From Seongchinamella sediminis (GTDB lineage Bacteria > Pseudomonadota > Gammaproteobacteria > Pseudomonadales > Halieaceae), in the NCBI RefSeq assembly GCF_003457605.1, contig NZ_QRAN01000007.1, positions 1-64,000 on the forward strand: a stretch of 64,000 bases of DNA. Direction: 5' to 3'. Both the position numbers and the translations under genes were made by a program. The notes below the pieces were generated by a model. The model had not been told where the DNA came from. It searched no databases and was given only the letters and a program-made list of their open reading frames with translations. This document shows positions 8,011 through 16,545 of the stretch, piece after piece; within the stretch, counting starts at the first letter, position 1; each line of letters starts with the position of its first letter.

Positions 8011-8740
8011 CCGACTCCGCCGCCAGCACCGCCAGGCCCTCGAATACCAGGTCGGGGACGTGAGTGCCGCCACGATCCAGCAGCTGCATCAGAGTCTCGC
8101 CGGCGCCGCCGCAAAAAAACAGCACCGGCGCGTCCCCGTCACCCTGGGCGAGGGCGGTGGCGATCGCCCCCACCTGGGCCAGGGCGATACCGTGGCGTAC
8201 CGCTTCCGCGGTGGAGGTCCCGGGGGCCAGGCCATAGCTCACCTCCTCGTCAAAGCGCACCCGGTCCGTATCCAGCAGCAGGGCCCGCTCCATCAGCGCG
8301 GGCCCGGGGATGATATAGCCGCCCTCGTGCTGCCCGGCGGCGCTGACCAGGTCGATGGTCAGGGCCGAGCCGGCGTCGACCACACACAGCCGGTCCCGCG
8401 TATGCTGGCGCGCCCCCAGCATGGCCAGCCAGCGGTCCACCCCCATGCGCGCGGGCTCGGCATAGCTGTTGGCAACACCCCCGGCGCTATGGCCGCTGCG
8501 GGCAAACCAGGGGCTAATTCCGGTCCGTTGCTCGACCAGGGTGGCGAACTCGCGCTCAAACTGCGGGCCGGCCACGCTGGACACCCAGACGCTGGCCCCG
8601 ACGTCGATCTTCTCCAGCAGCCGGGCTTTCGCCGCGTCATCATCGCGAACGAAGCGACCGCGGTCGCAGAGCTCGCCCCCCGCCAGCAGGCGCCACTTGA
8701 CGCTGCTGTTGCCCACATCCAGTTGCAGGCACAGGCTCAC
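8000..8740 (-). CDS. coaX: Type III pantothenate kinase
   Basis: CoaX phosphorylates pantothenate in the first step of CoA synthesis. The 246-residue protein shows the ASKHA-fold phosphate-1 motif LDVGNSSVKWRL at the N-terminus. GVDRWLAMLGA (pantothenate site) and VVDAGSALTIDLVSA (phosphate-2) follow, then GGYIIPG. The start is GTG 8740, overlapping the TGA of birA by four bases (GTGA), so translation is probably coupled. A birA-coaX pair next to the tRNA-tuf cluster is standard in pseudomonad relatives. Confidence 0.97.
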   Translation of the reverse strand: MSLCLQLDVGNSSVKWRLLAGGELCDRGRFVRDDDAAKARLLEKIDVGASVWVSSVAGPQFEREFATLVEQRTGISPWFARSGHSAGGVANSYAEPARMGVDRWLAMLGARQHTRDRLCVVDAGSALTIDLVSAAGQHEGGYIIPGPALMERALLLDTDRVRFDEEVSYGLAPGTSTAEAVRHGIALAQVGAIATALAQGDGDAPVLFFCGGAGETLMQLLDRGGTHVPDLVFEGLAVLAAESARG

Positions 8741-9714
8741 GGGGCCGGCCTCAGGGAAATCTCGCCGCCGAAGATGGACTGGAAGCCGGTGGTAGTCTGC
8801 AGCTGCAGCGCGCCGCGCTCGTCCACGCCGCAGGCCTTGCCCGCCATCTTGTGGCTGCCGCTATGCAGCACCACGTCGACACCGGCAAAGGCGTCCAGGC
8901 CCTGCCATTCATCCCGCCAGGCCACAAACCCGGTTTTTTCGAAACTGGCCAGCATGGGCAGCAGCTCATCCAGCAGCGCCGCCAGCAGCGCATTGCGCGG
9001 GGGCGCCTGGCCGCCGCAGATGCGCGCCACGTCGGTCCAGGCCTGGTCGATTCCGGTGGCGGTAGCGCCGGGCATGTCCACGTTGAGGCCGATGCCCACC
9101 ACCACCTGGCAGGCCCCGGCGGGGTCGCCGGTCATCTCCAGCAGGATGCCGCCGAACTTGGCGCCCCGGTACAAGAGGTCATTGGGCCACTTGAGCTGCA
9201 CCGGCGGTACACCGCAGCTCGCCAGGGCCCGGGCCACCACCACGCCCACCGCCAGGCTCATCCCCTCGAGTACCGCCGCGCCCTGCTCATATTCCCAGAC
9301 CGCCGACAGATACAGGTTGCGCCCGTAGGGGCTTACCCAGGTGCGCCCCCGGCGCCCGCGGCCGGCGCTCTGTTGCTCAGCGCTGCAGACATAGCCCGAG
9401 CCGCTGCCCGCGGCTATCTGCGCCATGGCCTCGGCGTTGGTGGAGCCAACAATGTCGCGCAGGTCCAGTGCCGACAGCAGTTGCCGGGACAGGGGCGACA
9501 GGCCGGGCAACACCCTGTCCGCAGCGAGCAGTTCGACCCCCCCGGGAATGCGGTAGCCCTGGCCCTTGACCGACTCGATCTGCAGCCCCAGTTCGTCCAG
9601 GTTCTTCAGCTGCTTCCACACCGCGGTGCGGCTGACACCGAGGGCGTCGGCCAGCGCCTGGCCCGACACGATGTCGCCGTTGGCAAGCAGGGGTAACAGG
9701 GAGGTATTGGCCAT
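8737..9714 (-). CDS. birA: Bifunctional biotin-protein ligase / biotin operon repressor
   Basis: BirA activates biotin to biotinyl-AMP, transfers it to carboxylase carrier proteins, and represses biotin synthesis genes. The 325-residue protein has an N-terminal winged HTH (VSRTAVWKQLKNLDELG, residues about 28-45). The catalytic domain has the GRGRRGRTW loop (biotinyl-AMP binding), KWPNDLL and GIGLNV, followed by the C-terminal SH3-like cap. The ATG at 9714 follows AAGG. It is the first gene of the birA-coaX pair and is divergent from the membrane-protein/antiporter unit. Confidence 0.97.
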   Translation of the reverse strand: MANTSLLPLLANGDIVSGQALADALGVSRTAVWKQLKNLDELGLQIESVKGQGYRIPGGVELLAADRVLPGLSPLSRQLLSALDLRDIVGSTNAEAMAQIAAGSGSGYVCSAEQQSAGRGRRGRTWVSPYGRNLYLSAVWEYEQGAAVLEGMSLAVGVVVARALASCGVPPVQLKWPNDLLYRGAKFGGILLEMTGDPAGACQVVVGIGLNVDMPGATATGIDQAWTDVARICGGQAPPRNALLAALLDELLPMLASFEKTGFVAWRDEWQGLDAFAGVDVVLHSGSHKMAGKACGVDERGALQLQTTTGFQSIFGGEISLRPAP

Positions 9715-9830
9715 GGAAAACCTTGTATTTCAGGATTGGCTGCATCATAGCAGAAGCAAGGGACGGGGCAGCACCCTGACCGGCGCCAGTTAATGCTACA
9801 TTGACCGATAAAAGTGGTACATTCCTCCCC

Positions 9831-10175
9831 ATGCCAGATCACCTCATCGCCACCCTGCGCCTGCTCGCCGCCAGCCTGGTTACCCTGTCGGGTGCCGGTC
9901 GCGCGGCATCGCTGTGGTTTCGCGAGCTCGACGAGCAGGCCGTTACCGCGCTCATCCTGGGCGCGGTTTACCTGATCACCGGGCTGGGGCTGTTCGGGCA
10001 GTCGCGTTTTACCCTGTTCGTGGCCATTGCCCTGTGTACGACGGTCGCGTTTTATTCCCTTGGCAGTGGCGTAGCGCTGATGCCCTTACAGCAGGCGGGG
10101 CTGGCGCTGGATATCATCACCGTGCTGCTGTGCTCGCTGGTGCTCTGGCAGCTGCGCAGCAGGCCCGGTAACTGA
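9831..10175 (+). CDS. Small four-helix membrane protein, unknown function
   Basis: This 114-residue protein begins MPDHLIATLRLLAASLVTL and contains four predicted transmembrane helices (about residues 8-25, 35-57, 62-82 and 88-108). There are no polar catalytic motifs. I chose the ATG at 9831; a TTG at 9801 would add ten residues. No good ribosome site is visible for either. Two bases separate it from the antiporter gene, so the two are probably an operon and it may be an accessory subunit. I do not recognise the family. Confidence 0.6.
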   Translation: MPDHLIATLRLLAASLVTLSGAGRAASLWFRELDEQAVTALILGAVYLITGLGLFGQSRFTLFVAIALCTTVAFYSLGSGVALMPLQQAGLALDIITVLLCSLVLWQLRSRPGN

Positions 10176-10177
10176 AT

Positions 10178-11740
10178 ATGCTCGACCCTCTCATCATCCT
10201 CATTGCCCTCGCCTGCGGACTGGCCAGCCGCGCACTGGGCCTGCCCGCCCTGATCGGCTACCTGGCGGCGGGCTTCATCCTTCACGAAACCGATATCCAG
10301 GCCGGCAACCTGCTGCACTCACTGGCCGACCTGGGGGTTACCCTGCTGCTGTTTACCATCGGTCTCAAGCTCAACCCGGCGGAGCTGCTCAAGGTCAGGG
10401 TCTGGGGCACCACCATTATCCACATGGCGGCCATGCAGCTGTTTTTCATGGGCCTGCTGTGGCTCGCCGGGCTACTGCTGCCGGGGCTGGGGCTGTCGCT
10501 GAACGAGTGGCTGGTGATCGCCTTCGCCCTGACCTTCTCCAGCACCGTGTTCGTTATCCAGGTCCTGCAGGAACGCGGCGAGATGTCCTCGCGGCACGCC
10601 AACCTGGCCATCGGCATCCTGGTGATACAGGACCTGGCGGCGGTGCTGTTCCTCTCCGCCACCAAGGGCACCGTACCGCCACCGGAGGCCCTGGCGCTGC
10701 TGCTGCTCTGGCCCCTGCGCCAGCCCATTACCCGGTTGATGGAGAAAGCCGGCCACGGCGAGTTGTTCACCCTGTTCGGCCTGGCCCTGGCCCTGGGCGG
10801 CGCGGCCCTGTTTGAAGCGGTGGACATCAAGGGCGACCTGGGTGCGCTGGTCATCGGCGGCCTGCTCGCCGGCACCCAGAAATCCAAGGAGCTGTACCGC
10901 AACCTGATGAACTTCAAAGACCTGTTCCTGGTGGGCTTTTTCCTCACCATCGGCCTGGACGGCTGGCCGCGGCAGGAGGTACTGATACTCGCCCTGGCGC
11001 TGGGCGCGCTGGCCTCGGTGAAGGTGTTGTTGTATTTCCCGCTGATGACCCTGTTCCACACCGCGCCGCGGACCGCCCTGCTCAGTGCCAGCATGATGGG
11101 TAATTTCAGCGAGTTCGGCCTGGTGGTGGTTGCCGTCGCCGCCGGGGCCGGCTGGATTGGCAGCGAGTGGGCCGGGGCCATCTCGCTGGCCATTGCCACC
11201 AGTTTTGTCCTTTCCTCGCCGCTGAGTAAACGCGCCCACCAGCTGTACCGCCGCTATCACGACTTCTGGCTGCGCTTTGAATCCCGCACGGTGCAGGCCA
11301 GTCGGCCCGACACCCGCGGCGCGCGGATTATCGTGCTGGGCCTGGGTAATATCGGTACCGGCGCTTACGATGCCATCGCCGAGGCCCACGGCTATGAAGT
11401 GCTGGGCGTGGACCTCAACGAACGCAAGCTGGGGGAGCATACCCGCAAACACCGGCGGGTGGTGACTGCCGACGCCTCCGACCCGGACTTCTGGCACCAG
11501 GTCAAACTCGGGGAAGTGGAACTGGTGCTGCTGGCCCTGACCCACCACCAGGAGAACATGCTGGTGGGCGCCCTGCTCCGGGACCTGGGTTACAGCGGGC
11601 GCATTGCCGCCGTGGTGCGTTTCGCCGAGGAGGCGCGGGAGCTGGAAAAGCACGGTTTCTCCACCTTCAACCTCTACGCCCAGGCCGGCGCCGGTTTCGC
11701 CGAACACGCGGTGGCGCAATTGCCCCACCGGGAACTTTAA
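10178..11740 (+). CDS. Kef-type monovalent cation/proton antiporter with RCK domain
   Basis: The 520-residue CPA2 family protein has a membrane part (residues about 1-370, 12-13 helices) beginning LIILIALACGLASRALGLPAL and LGVTLLLFTIGLKLNP. It is followed by a TrkA-N/RCK domain with the dinucleotide motif IIVLGLGNIGTGAYDAI near 385-400. Such proteins exchange K+ or Na+ for H+, gated by NAD(H) or similar ligands. The glutathione-regulation loop typical of KefC is not evident, so the exact ion and ligand are open. The gene overlaps nothing downstream and ends 65 bp from the convergent hydroxylase gene. Confidence 0.93.
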   Translation: MLDPLIILIALACGLASRALGLPALIGYLAAGFILHETDIQAGNLLHSLADLGVTLLLFTIGLKLNPAELLKVRVWGTTIIHMAAMQLFFMGLLWLAGLLLPGLGLSLNEWLVIAFALTFSSTVFVIQVLQERGEMSSRHANLAIGILVIQDLAAVLFLSATKGTVPPPEALALLLLWPLRQPITRLMEKAGHGELFTLFGLALALGGAALFEAVDIKGDLGALVIGGLLAGTQKSKELYRNLMNFKDLFLVGFFLTIGLDGWPRQEVLILALALGALASVKVLLYFPLMTLFHTAPRTALLSASMMGNFSEFGLVVVAVAAGAGWIGSEWAGAISLAIATSFVLSSPLSKRAHQLYRRYHDFWLRFESRTVQASRPDTRGARIIVLGLGNIGTGAYDAIAEAHGYEVLGVDLNERKLGEHTRKHRRVVTADASDPDFWHQVKLGEVELVLLALTHHQENMLVGALLRDLGYSGRIAAVVRFAEEARELEKHGFSTFNLYAQAGAGFAEHAVAQLPHREL

Positions 11741-11805
11741 ATGGCGCTGAAACCCTGGAGCGCTTGGCCGCCCGCTTGCTGGCCTATTGCCGGGATGATG
11801 CTGGA

Positions 11806-13047
11806 CTAAGGGACAGCGGCAGGCGCCACTGCTTCCCCGGGCACCTGGACACTCGCGGACAGCTGTCGCAGGAAGCCGATATTGAATACCACATACAGCA
11901 CGCCAACAGCGACCAGGCCTGGGGCCGCCCCGCCCTGCAGGGCCAACGCCAGCAACACCCCCAGCCCCCCCAGCCGCAGCCACTCCCAGCGGACGACCGC
12001 ATCCGCAGTCCGCGCTTCCAGCCAGAACGTCGTGGTCATGGTAGTGGCGAGCAGCAGGGCCCAGCAGGCCACGCCGGACCAGTAGCCGAGCCCGGTCGCC
12101 TGCATCCAGCCGAGGAAAGCCACTGCAACCACCAGCTGGAAGAAGCTGTACCAGGCCACCAGCGCCGGCACCGCAGGGTTGTACTTTGCAAAGGTCGACA
12201 GGTCGTTCTTGTGCCGGGGCGCCACATCCGCCGGCTGCCAGCCAGTGCGTGCCACCCAGACCCGCAGCTTGTCGCGCCAGCGCCGGGTGTGCCAGCTGTC
12301 GCTGATCATGTCCGCGTAGACATGGGTCAGGGCGTGCCAGGGATTGAAGCTGCGCAGGGGGCCGCGAATGCCAAAAATCACCGGCTCCTCGTCCAGTTCC
12401 TCCTGGAAGGTGCCAAACAGCCGGTCCCAGAGAATAAACACACCGCCGTAATTGCGATCCATGTAGATGTCGTTCTGGGCGTGGTGCACCCGGTGGTTGG
12501 AGGGGGTGATGAATAGCCACTCGTACCAGCCGAGCTTGGGCAGGTGCTCGGTATGCACCCAGAACTGGTACAGCAGGTTCAGCGAGCCCACCGTCACCAC
12601 CACTTCCGCCGGAATGCCGAGCACAAACAGGGGAATGTAGAAAATCCAGCTGAGCAGGAAGCCAGTGCTGGTCTGGCGCAGGGCGGTGGTGAGGTTGTAT
12701 TCCTCGCTCTGGTGGTGGGCCACGTGGGCCGCCCACAGAATGCTGCGCTCGTGGCCCAGGCGGTGCAGCCAGTAGTAGCAGAAGTCATAGAGCACAAAGG
12801 CCAGCAGCCAGGTCCACCAGGCGGTGCTGTCCAGTTGCGGCATGGACCAATACTCGCTGACCAGGTGATAGACATAGCCGCCCACCCCGAGGGTAATGAA
12901 GCGCCGGGCCTGGCTGAGCACGCCCAGGAACAGGCTGCTCACCGAGTCATTGAGACGGTAGGTATTGCGCCCCCGATACACACCGTAGACCAGCTCCACC
13001 AGCATGGCGAGGAGGAAAAACGGCACGGCGTAAACCACTAAGTCCAT
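11806..13047 (-). CDS. Sterol desaturase/fatty acid hydroxylase family membrane protein
   Basis: The 413-residue di-iron membrane enzyme has the His clusters of the family: HRLGHE, HVAHHQ, HTEHLPK and HRVHHAQND (between residues about 95 and 205). The N-terminus has three to four helices, and a further membrane bundle fills the last 100 residues. The length and NLTTALRQ pattern resemble alkylglycerol monooxygenase-like bacterial members. The ATG at 13047 has GGAG four bases upstream; a longer frame to 13095 lacks this. The substrate is unknown, probably a lipid. It stands alone, divergent from ada-alkA. Confidence 0.9.
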   Translation of the reverse strand: MDLVVYAVPFFLLAMLVELVYGVYRGRNTYRLNDSVSSLFLGVLSQARRFITLGVGGYVYHLVSEYWSMPQLDSTAWWTWLLAFVLYDFCYYWLHRLGHERSILWAAHVAHHQSEEYNLTTALRQTSTGFLLSWIFYIPLFVLGIPAEVVVTVGSLNLLYQFWVHTEHLPKLGWYEWLFITPSNHRVHHAQNDIYMDRNYGGVFILWDRLFGTFQEELDEEPVIFGIRGPLRSFNPWHALTHVYADMISDSWHTRRWRDKLRVWVARTGWQPADVAPRHKNDLSTFAKYNPAVPALVAWYSFFQLVVAVAFLGWMQATGLGYWSGVACWALLLATTMTTTFWLEARTADAVVRWEWLRLGGLGVLLALALQGGAAPGLVAVGVLYVVFNIGFLRQLSASVQVPGEAVAPAAVP

Positions 13048-13204
13048 AACACTCCAGCTACTGCGGCCAGTCGAGCATCGGGGGCAGGCTGGCACTTGTT
13101 CGCATAAGCGGAATATTCTAATACCAGCGGCGGATAATTACAGCTGCACAATCCAGGGCCGATTGTGGCTAGTGCGAGGCGGCGGCCAGGGCTATAGTGC
13201 GCCC

Positions 13205-14620
13205 ATGAGCAGCCATCACAACAGCGCCAAACAACTCGACCCGGAGCTCTGCCGCCGGGCCAGGCTGGCCCGCGACCGGCGCTTTGACGGTGAATTTTTC
13301 CTGGCGGTGAAAACCACGGGCATATATTGCCGGCCGATCTGCCCCGCCCGCCTGCCAGCGGAGAAGAACGTCCGTTACTTCCGCCTCGCCTCCCAGGCGG
13401 CGGCGGCCGGTTACCGGCCCTGCCTGCGCTGCCGCCCCGAGTCCGCCCCCGGCAGCCCCGCCTGGCGGGGCACCTCCACCACGGTGGCGAGAGCCCTCAG
13501 GCTTATCGAGGAAGGGGCGCTGGCCGACGGCAATCTGGCCGACCTGGCCGCACGGCTGGGCATCGGCGAGCGCTACCTGCGCAAGCTGTTCCAGCAGGAA
13601 CTGGGCGTATCGCCGCAGGCGGTGGCCCTCAACCAGCGGCTGCTGTTTGCCAACAAGCTCCTCGCCGAGACCGCCCTGCCCCTGACCGAAGTGGCCTTTG
13701 CCGCGGGCTTCGGCAGCGTGCGCCGCTTCAACAGTGCGGTAAAAGCCCACTTCGGACTGACCCCCGGCGACCTGCGCGGCAGGAAGAAACAGCCACCGGA
13801 GGCCGGCATCCGCCTGCAGCTGCAGTACCGTCCCCCCTACGACTGGCCGGGGGTGGTCGACTTTCTCGCCCACCACGCGGTGGCGGGCGTGGAGGAAGTG
13901 ACGGAGAACCACTATCGCCGACAGTTTCGCACCGCGGCGGGCCCGGGCTGGCTGCAGGTGAGCCCCCTGCCCGGCAAAAATGCCCTGGAATTGCAGCTGC
14001 AAGTGGCCGACAACAGCCAGTTGCTGGGCCTGGTGGTGCAGCTGCGGCGCATGTTCGACCTGGACGCCAACCCCGCGCAAATTACCGCCCGCCTGCAGGG
14101 CGACCCGGCGCTGGCACCGCTGGCTGAGAAATCGCCGGGGGCGCGCTCACCGGGCCACTGGAGCCTGTACGAAGCCGCGGTGCGGGCCATTGTCGGCCAG
14201 CAGGTGAGCACCGCGGCGGCCCGCACCGTGCTCTCGCGGCTGGCCGCGGCCTGCGCCGGGGACGGTGTGACTGGCTTTCCCGCGGCGGCCGATATCGCCG
14301 CCCTGCCAGACCAGCATTTCCCCATGCCCGCACGCCGGCGGGAGACCCTGCGCAGCCTGTGCCGGCACTTTGCCGGCCGCGAGGAGCAGCTGGACCTGGA
14401 AGCGCTGGCGGCACTGAAGGGCGTTGGCCCCTGGACCGTGGCCATGGTCGCGGTGCGCGGCGCCGGCGACCCGGACGTATTTCCCGCCGGTGACCTGGGG
14501 CTGGAACGCAGCTGGGCCGCCCTGGCCGGCAGCGCGGGCACACTCAAGGACGCGGCGCAACACTGGCGCCCCTGGCGCTCCTACGCCGCCAATCTGCTCT
14601 GGAGGAATTACAGCCCATGA
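13205..14620 (+). CDS. alkA: Ada N-terminal regulatory domain fused to AlkA-type 3-methyladenine DNA glycosylase
   Basis: The 471-residue protein has an Ada-type zinc domain (GIYCRPICPARLP and RPCLRCRPES provide four Cys, residues about 38-75). One of these Cys accepts methyl from phosphotriesters in Ada. An AraC HTH follows (LADLAARLGIGERYLRKLF, then EVAFAAGFGSVRRFN). Residues 200-471 form an AlkA glycosylase with a helix-hairpin-helix LKGVGPWTVAMVA and catalytic Asp in FPAGDLGLERSW. Ada's C-terminal methyltransferase is absent and is instead supplied by ogt, which overlaps by ATGA. The protein is likely both sensor/activator and repair glycosylase of the adaptive alkylation response. Start ATG 13205 is where family similarity begins. 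Confidence 0.93.
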   Translation: MSSHHNSAKQLDPELCRRARLARDRRFDGEFFLAVKTTGIYCRPICPARLPAEKNVRYFRLASQAAAAGYRPCLRCRPESAPGSPAWRGTSTTVARALRLIEEGALADGNLADLAARLGIGERYLRKLFQQELGVSPQAVALNQRLLFANKLLAETALPLTEVAFAAGFGSVRRFNSAVKAHFGLTPGDLRGRKKQPPEAGIRLQLQYRPPYDWPGVVDFLAHHAVAGVEEVTENHYRRQFRTAAGPGWLQVSPLPGKNALELQLQVADNSQLLGLVVQLRRMFDLDANPAQITARLQGDPALAPLAEKSPGARSPGHWSLYEAAVRAIVGQQVSTAAARTVLSRLAAACAGDGVTGFPAAADIAALPDQHFPMPARRRETLRSLCRHFAGREEQLDLEALAALKGVGPWTVAMVAVRGAGDPDVFPAGDLGLERSWAALAGSAGTLKDAAQHWRPWRSYAANLLWRNYSP

Positions 14621-15081
14621 ATTACCAGTACCTGGACAGCCCCGTGGGCCGCTTGCGGCTGGTCTCCGACGGCCAGCACCTGACTGCCATCGAATGGCAA
14701 AACCTGCAACCCGCCGAACCCGCGGGCGAGGAGCGGCGCGACCCGGTGCTCGCAGCCTGTGCCCGCCAGCTCGGGGAGTACTTCGCCGGCGAGCGGCGCA
14801 ACTTCGACCTGCCGCTGTCAGCGGCGGGTACCGCGTTCCAGCGCAGCGTGTGGGCGGCCCTGGCCACCATCCCCTACGGCGAGCTGCGCAGCTACCGGGA
14901 TATAGCCTGTGCGCTGGACAAGCCCAAAGCCGTGCGCGCCGTGGGCGCCGCCAACGGACGCAACCCGCTGCCGATTGTGGTGCCCTGTCACCGGGTGATT
15001 GGCAGCGATGGTTCGCTGACCGGCTTTGCCGGGGGGCTGGAGGCGAAGAAAATATTGCTGCGGCTGGAAGGGGCGATTTAG
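14617..15081 (+). CDS. ogt: Methylated-DNA--protein-cysteine methyltransferase
   Basis: The 154-residue suicide enzyme removes methyl groups from O6-methylguanine. The active-site PCHRVIGSDGSLTGFAGG is complete near residues 127-144, preceded by the HTH region (TAFQRSVWAAL, IPYGELRSYRDIA). The ATG overlaps the stop of the Ada-AlkA gene (ATGA), so the two form a translationally coupled alkylation-repair operon. Confidence 0.97.
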   Translation: MNYQYLDSPVGRLRLVSDGQHLTAIEWQNLQPAEPAGEERRDPVLAACARQLGEYFAGERRNFDLPLSAAGTAFQRSVWAALATIPYGELRSYRDIACALDKPKAVRAVGAANGRNPLPIVVPCHRVIGSDGSLTGFAGGLEAKKILLRLEGAI

Positions 15082-15126
15082 CTCCACTCGTTATCTTCGC
15101 GACTTTAACTCCCCCTCGTTATTCCG

Positions 15127-15256
15127 CAGCGCTTTGTCATTCCGCAGCGCTTTGTCATTCCGCAGCTCTTTGTCATTCCGGCGAACGCCGGAATCCATAA
15201 TAACTATCAGTCAGTGCGATTCTCTGCCAGGTGGATCCCGGCGTTCGCCGGGATGA
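15127..15256. repeat. Repeat cluster: three 18-bp units plus two opposed palindromes
   Basis: Three 18-bp units (CAGCGCTTTGTCATTCCG type) at 15127, 15145 and 15163 lead into a palindrome of GTCATTCCGGCGAACGCCGG type (15172-15196). After 35 bp the opposite-orientation partner GGATCCCGGCGTTCGCCGGG lies at 15232-15256. The cluster sits between convergent ogt and the metallohydrolase gene, so the hairpins may also stop transcription from both sides. It belongs to the dispersed family seen at nine places in this window. Confidence 0.9.
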
Positions 15257-15287
15257 CTGAGTAGGGCCGGGATGACCCTGGTTCAGC

Positions 15288-16184
15288 TCACAGCCCCGCC
15301 GTCACCGTGCGTATCCAGAACGCTTCCTTGATAAAGCCCTGGCCGTAGGGCGCGAAGTCCGCCCCCAGGCCCTTGGCTATCACTTCGTCCACTGTCTTGC
15401 CGGCCTCCAGCCGGGCGCTGATCTCGCTCACCGAGGCCTTGATGGCATTGATCCAGGCCTGGTATTCCTGTTTATTTTTCACCGTCCTGGCATGCCCGGG
15501 CACGATGATGGTGTCGTCGTCGATCATCGCCAGCACCTGCTCCACGTTGCCGATGTAGCCCTGCACATCACCGCCGGAGTCCAGGTCGACAAAGGGGAAG
15601 GCGCCGGCGAAGTACAGGTCGCCCACGTGGACCACGTTCTGTGCGGTGAAGAACATCACCGAGTCGCCGTCGGTGTGGCCGTGGGGGAAGTGCTGCACCT
15701 GGATGACATCGCCGTTGAAACGCAGCGCGATGGAGTCGGCGTAGGTGACCACCGGCAGGGCAATGGCGGGGCTGGGCTCAACCACCGAGCCCAGGGCCGG
15801 CATGTCCTGGCGGGTGCTCATGCGCTGGTAGATATTCTCGTGGGCCATGACCAGCGCCCCCTGCTCCGCCCAGAAGCCGTTGTTGCCGGTGTGGTCATTG
15901 TGCCAGTGGGTGTTGAGCATAAACCGGGGAGCGCCTGCCGCGGCGTCGATTTTCTTCAGGGCGGCGGCGTAGGCCGCGGACCAGGCCGGGTAGTCGTTGT
16001 CCACCAGCAATACGCCGTCCTCACCCACCGAGGCGACCACCCGTCCGCCCTGTCCGGCCAGCATGTACAGCGGACCCTTGATCGGGGTGATTGTAACCGT
16101 CCTGGCCTGTTCATCCGCCGCCAGGCACACACTGGCTGCCAGCGTCATGGCGAGGCCGGCTACTAGGGAGAGAGTCTTGTTCAT
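15288..16184 (-). CDS. Exported metallo-beta-lactamase-fold hydrolase
   Basis: The 298-residue protein has a signal peptide (MNKTLSLVAGLAMTLAASVCLA) and a periplasmic MBL fold. Metal ligands are visible: NTHWHNDHTGNN (HxHxDH, residues about 106-117), HFPHGHTDGDS (second His) and VPGHARTV (third His). Long relatives act on diverse substrates such as quinoprotein-relay partners, lactones or beta-lactams. The B1/B2 lactamase Cys is not obvious, so resistance should not be assumed. AGGAAG precedes the ATG by five bases. A DUF465 gene lies just downstream in the same sense with its start upstream of this one. Confidence 0.88.
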   Translation of the reverse strand: MNKTLSLVAGLAMTLAASVCLAADEQARTVTITPIKGPLYMLAGQGGRVVASVGEDGVLLVDNDYPAWSAAYAAALKKIDAAAGAPRFMLNTHWHNDHTGNNGFWAEQGALVMAHENIYQRMSTRQDMPALGSVVEPSPAIALPVVTYADSIALRFNGDVIQVQHFPHGHTDGDSVMFFTAQNVVHVGDLYFAGAFPFVDLDSGGDVQGYIGNVEQVLAMIDDDTIIVPGHARTVKNKQEYQAWINAIKASVSEISARLEAGKTVDEVIAKGLGADFAPYGQGFIKEAFWIRTVTAGL

Positions 16185-16198
16185 GCTTGCTTCCTGGT

Positions 16199-16450
16199 TC
16201 AGGCGTTGAGGTCGGGGATCATCTCGTCTTTCAGGTGCTCGATGGCGTCCTTGAGGCGCAGCTTCTCCTTTTTCAGGCGCTGCAGCAGAATCTGGTTCTG
16301 GTAGGGGTGCTGGTGCATCTCGTGGATACGGCTGTCCAGGGCCCGGTGCTGGGTCTGCAAGTCCAGCAGGCGCATGGCCGGGGTCATCACCTCGTTGGCG
16401 GCCTCCTGGCCGTTGTCCCCGGTATCGCCTGTGTTGCTGGTGTCGGTCAT
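16199..16450 (-). CDS. YdcH/DUF465 family small coiled-coil protein
   Basis: This 83-residue cytoplasmic protein has the family signature LKKEKLRLKDAIEHL near its C-terminus and a helical hairpin before it (LLDLQTQHRALDSRIHEMHQ). The first 25 residues are an acidic, Gly/Asn-rich extension not typical of the family. The function of YdcH-like proteins is not established. It lies 15 bp upstream of the MBL-fold gene on the same strand. Confidence 0.85.
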   Translation of the reverse strand: MTDTSNTGDTGDNGQEAANEVMTPAMRLLDLQTQHRALDSRIHEMHQHPYQNQILLQRLKKEKLRLKDAIEHLKDEMIPDLNA

Positions 16451-16545
16451 GCAGTCATTAATCTACAGCGAGCTGGATTAGATCAGAATGCAACACTATA
16501 CCCAGTTGCAGTAGCGGCACAAGCATTCTTCTGCTGCCGCCGACC

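Noticed and set aside
10472..12736. Minus-strand open frame of 754 codons across the antiporter and hydroxylase genes
   Set aside because: It overlaps two well-supported genes, and its Gln/His/Gly-rich composition is typical of antisense frames in GC-rich DNA.
15288..16184. Beta-lactam resistance enzyme
   Set aside because: The MBL fold alone does not show lactamase activity, and the class B1/B2 ligand pattern (Cys) is not evident.
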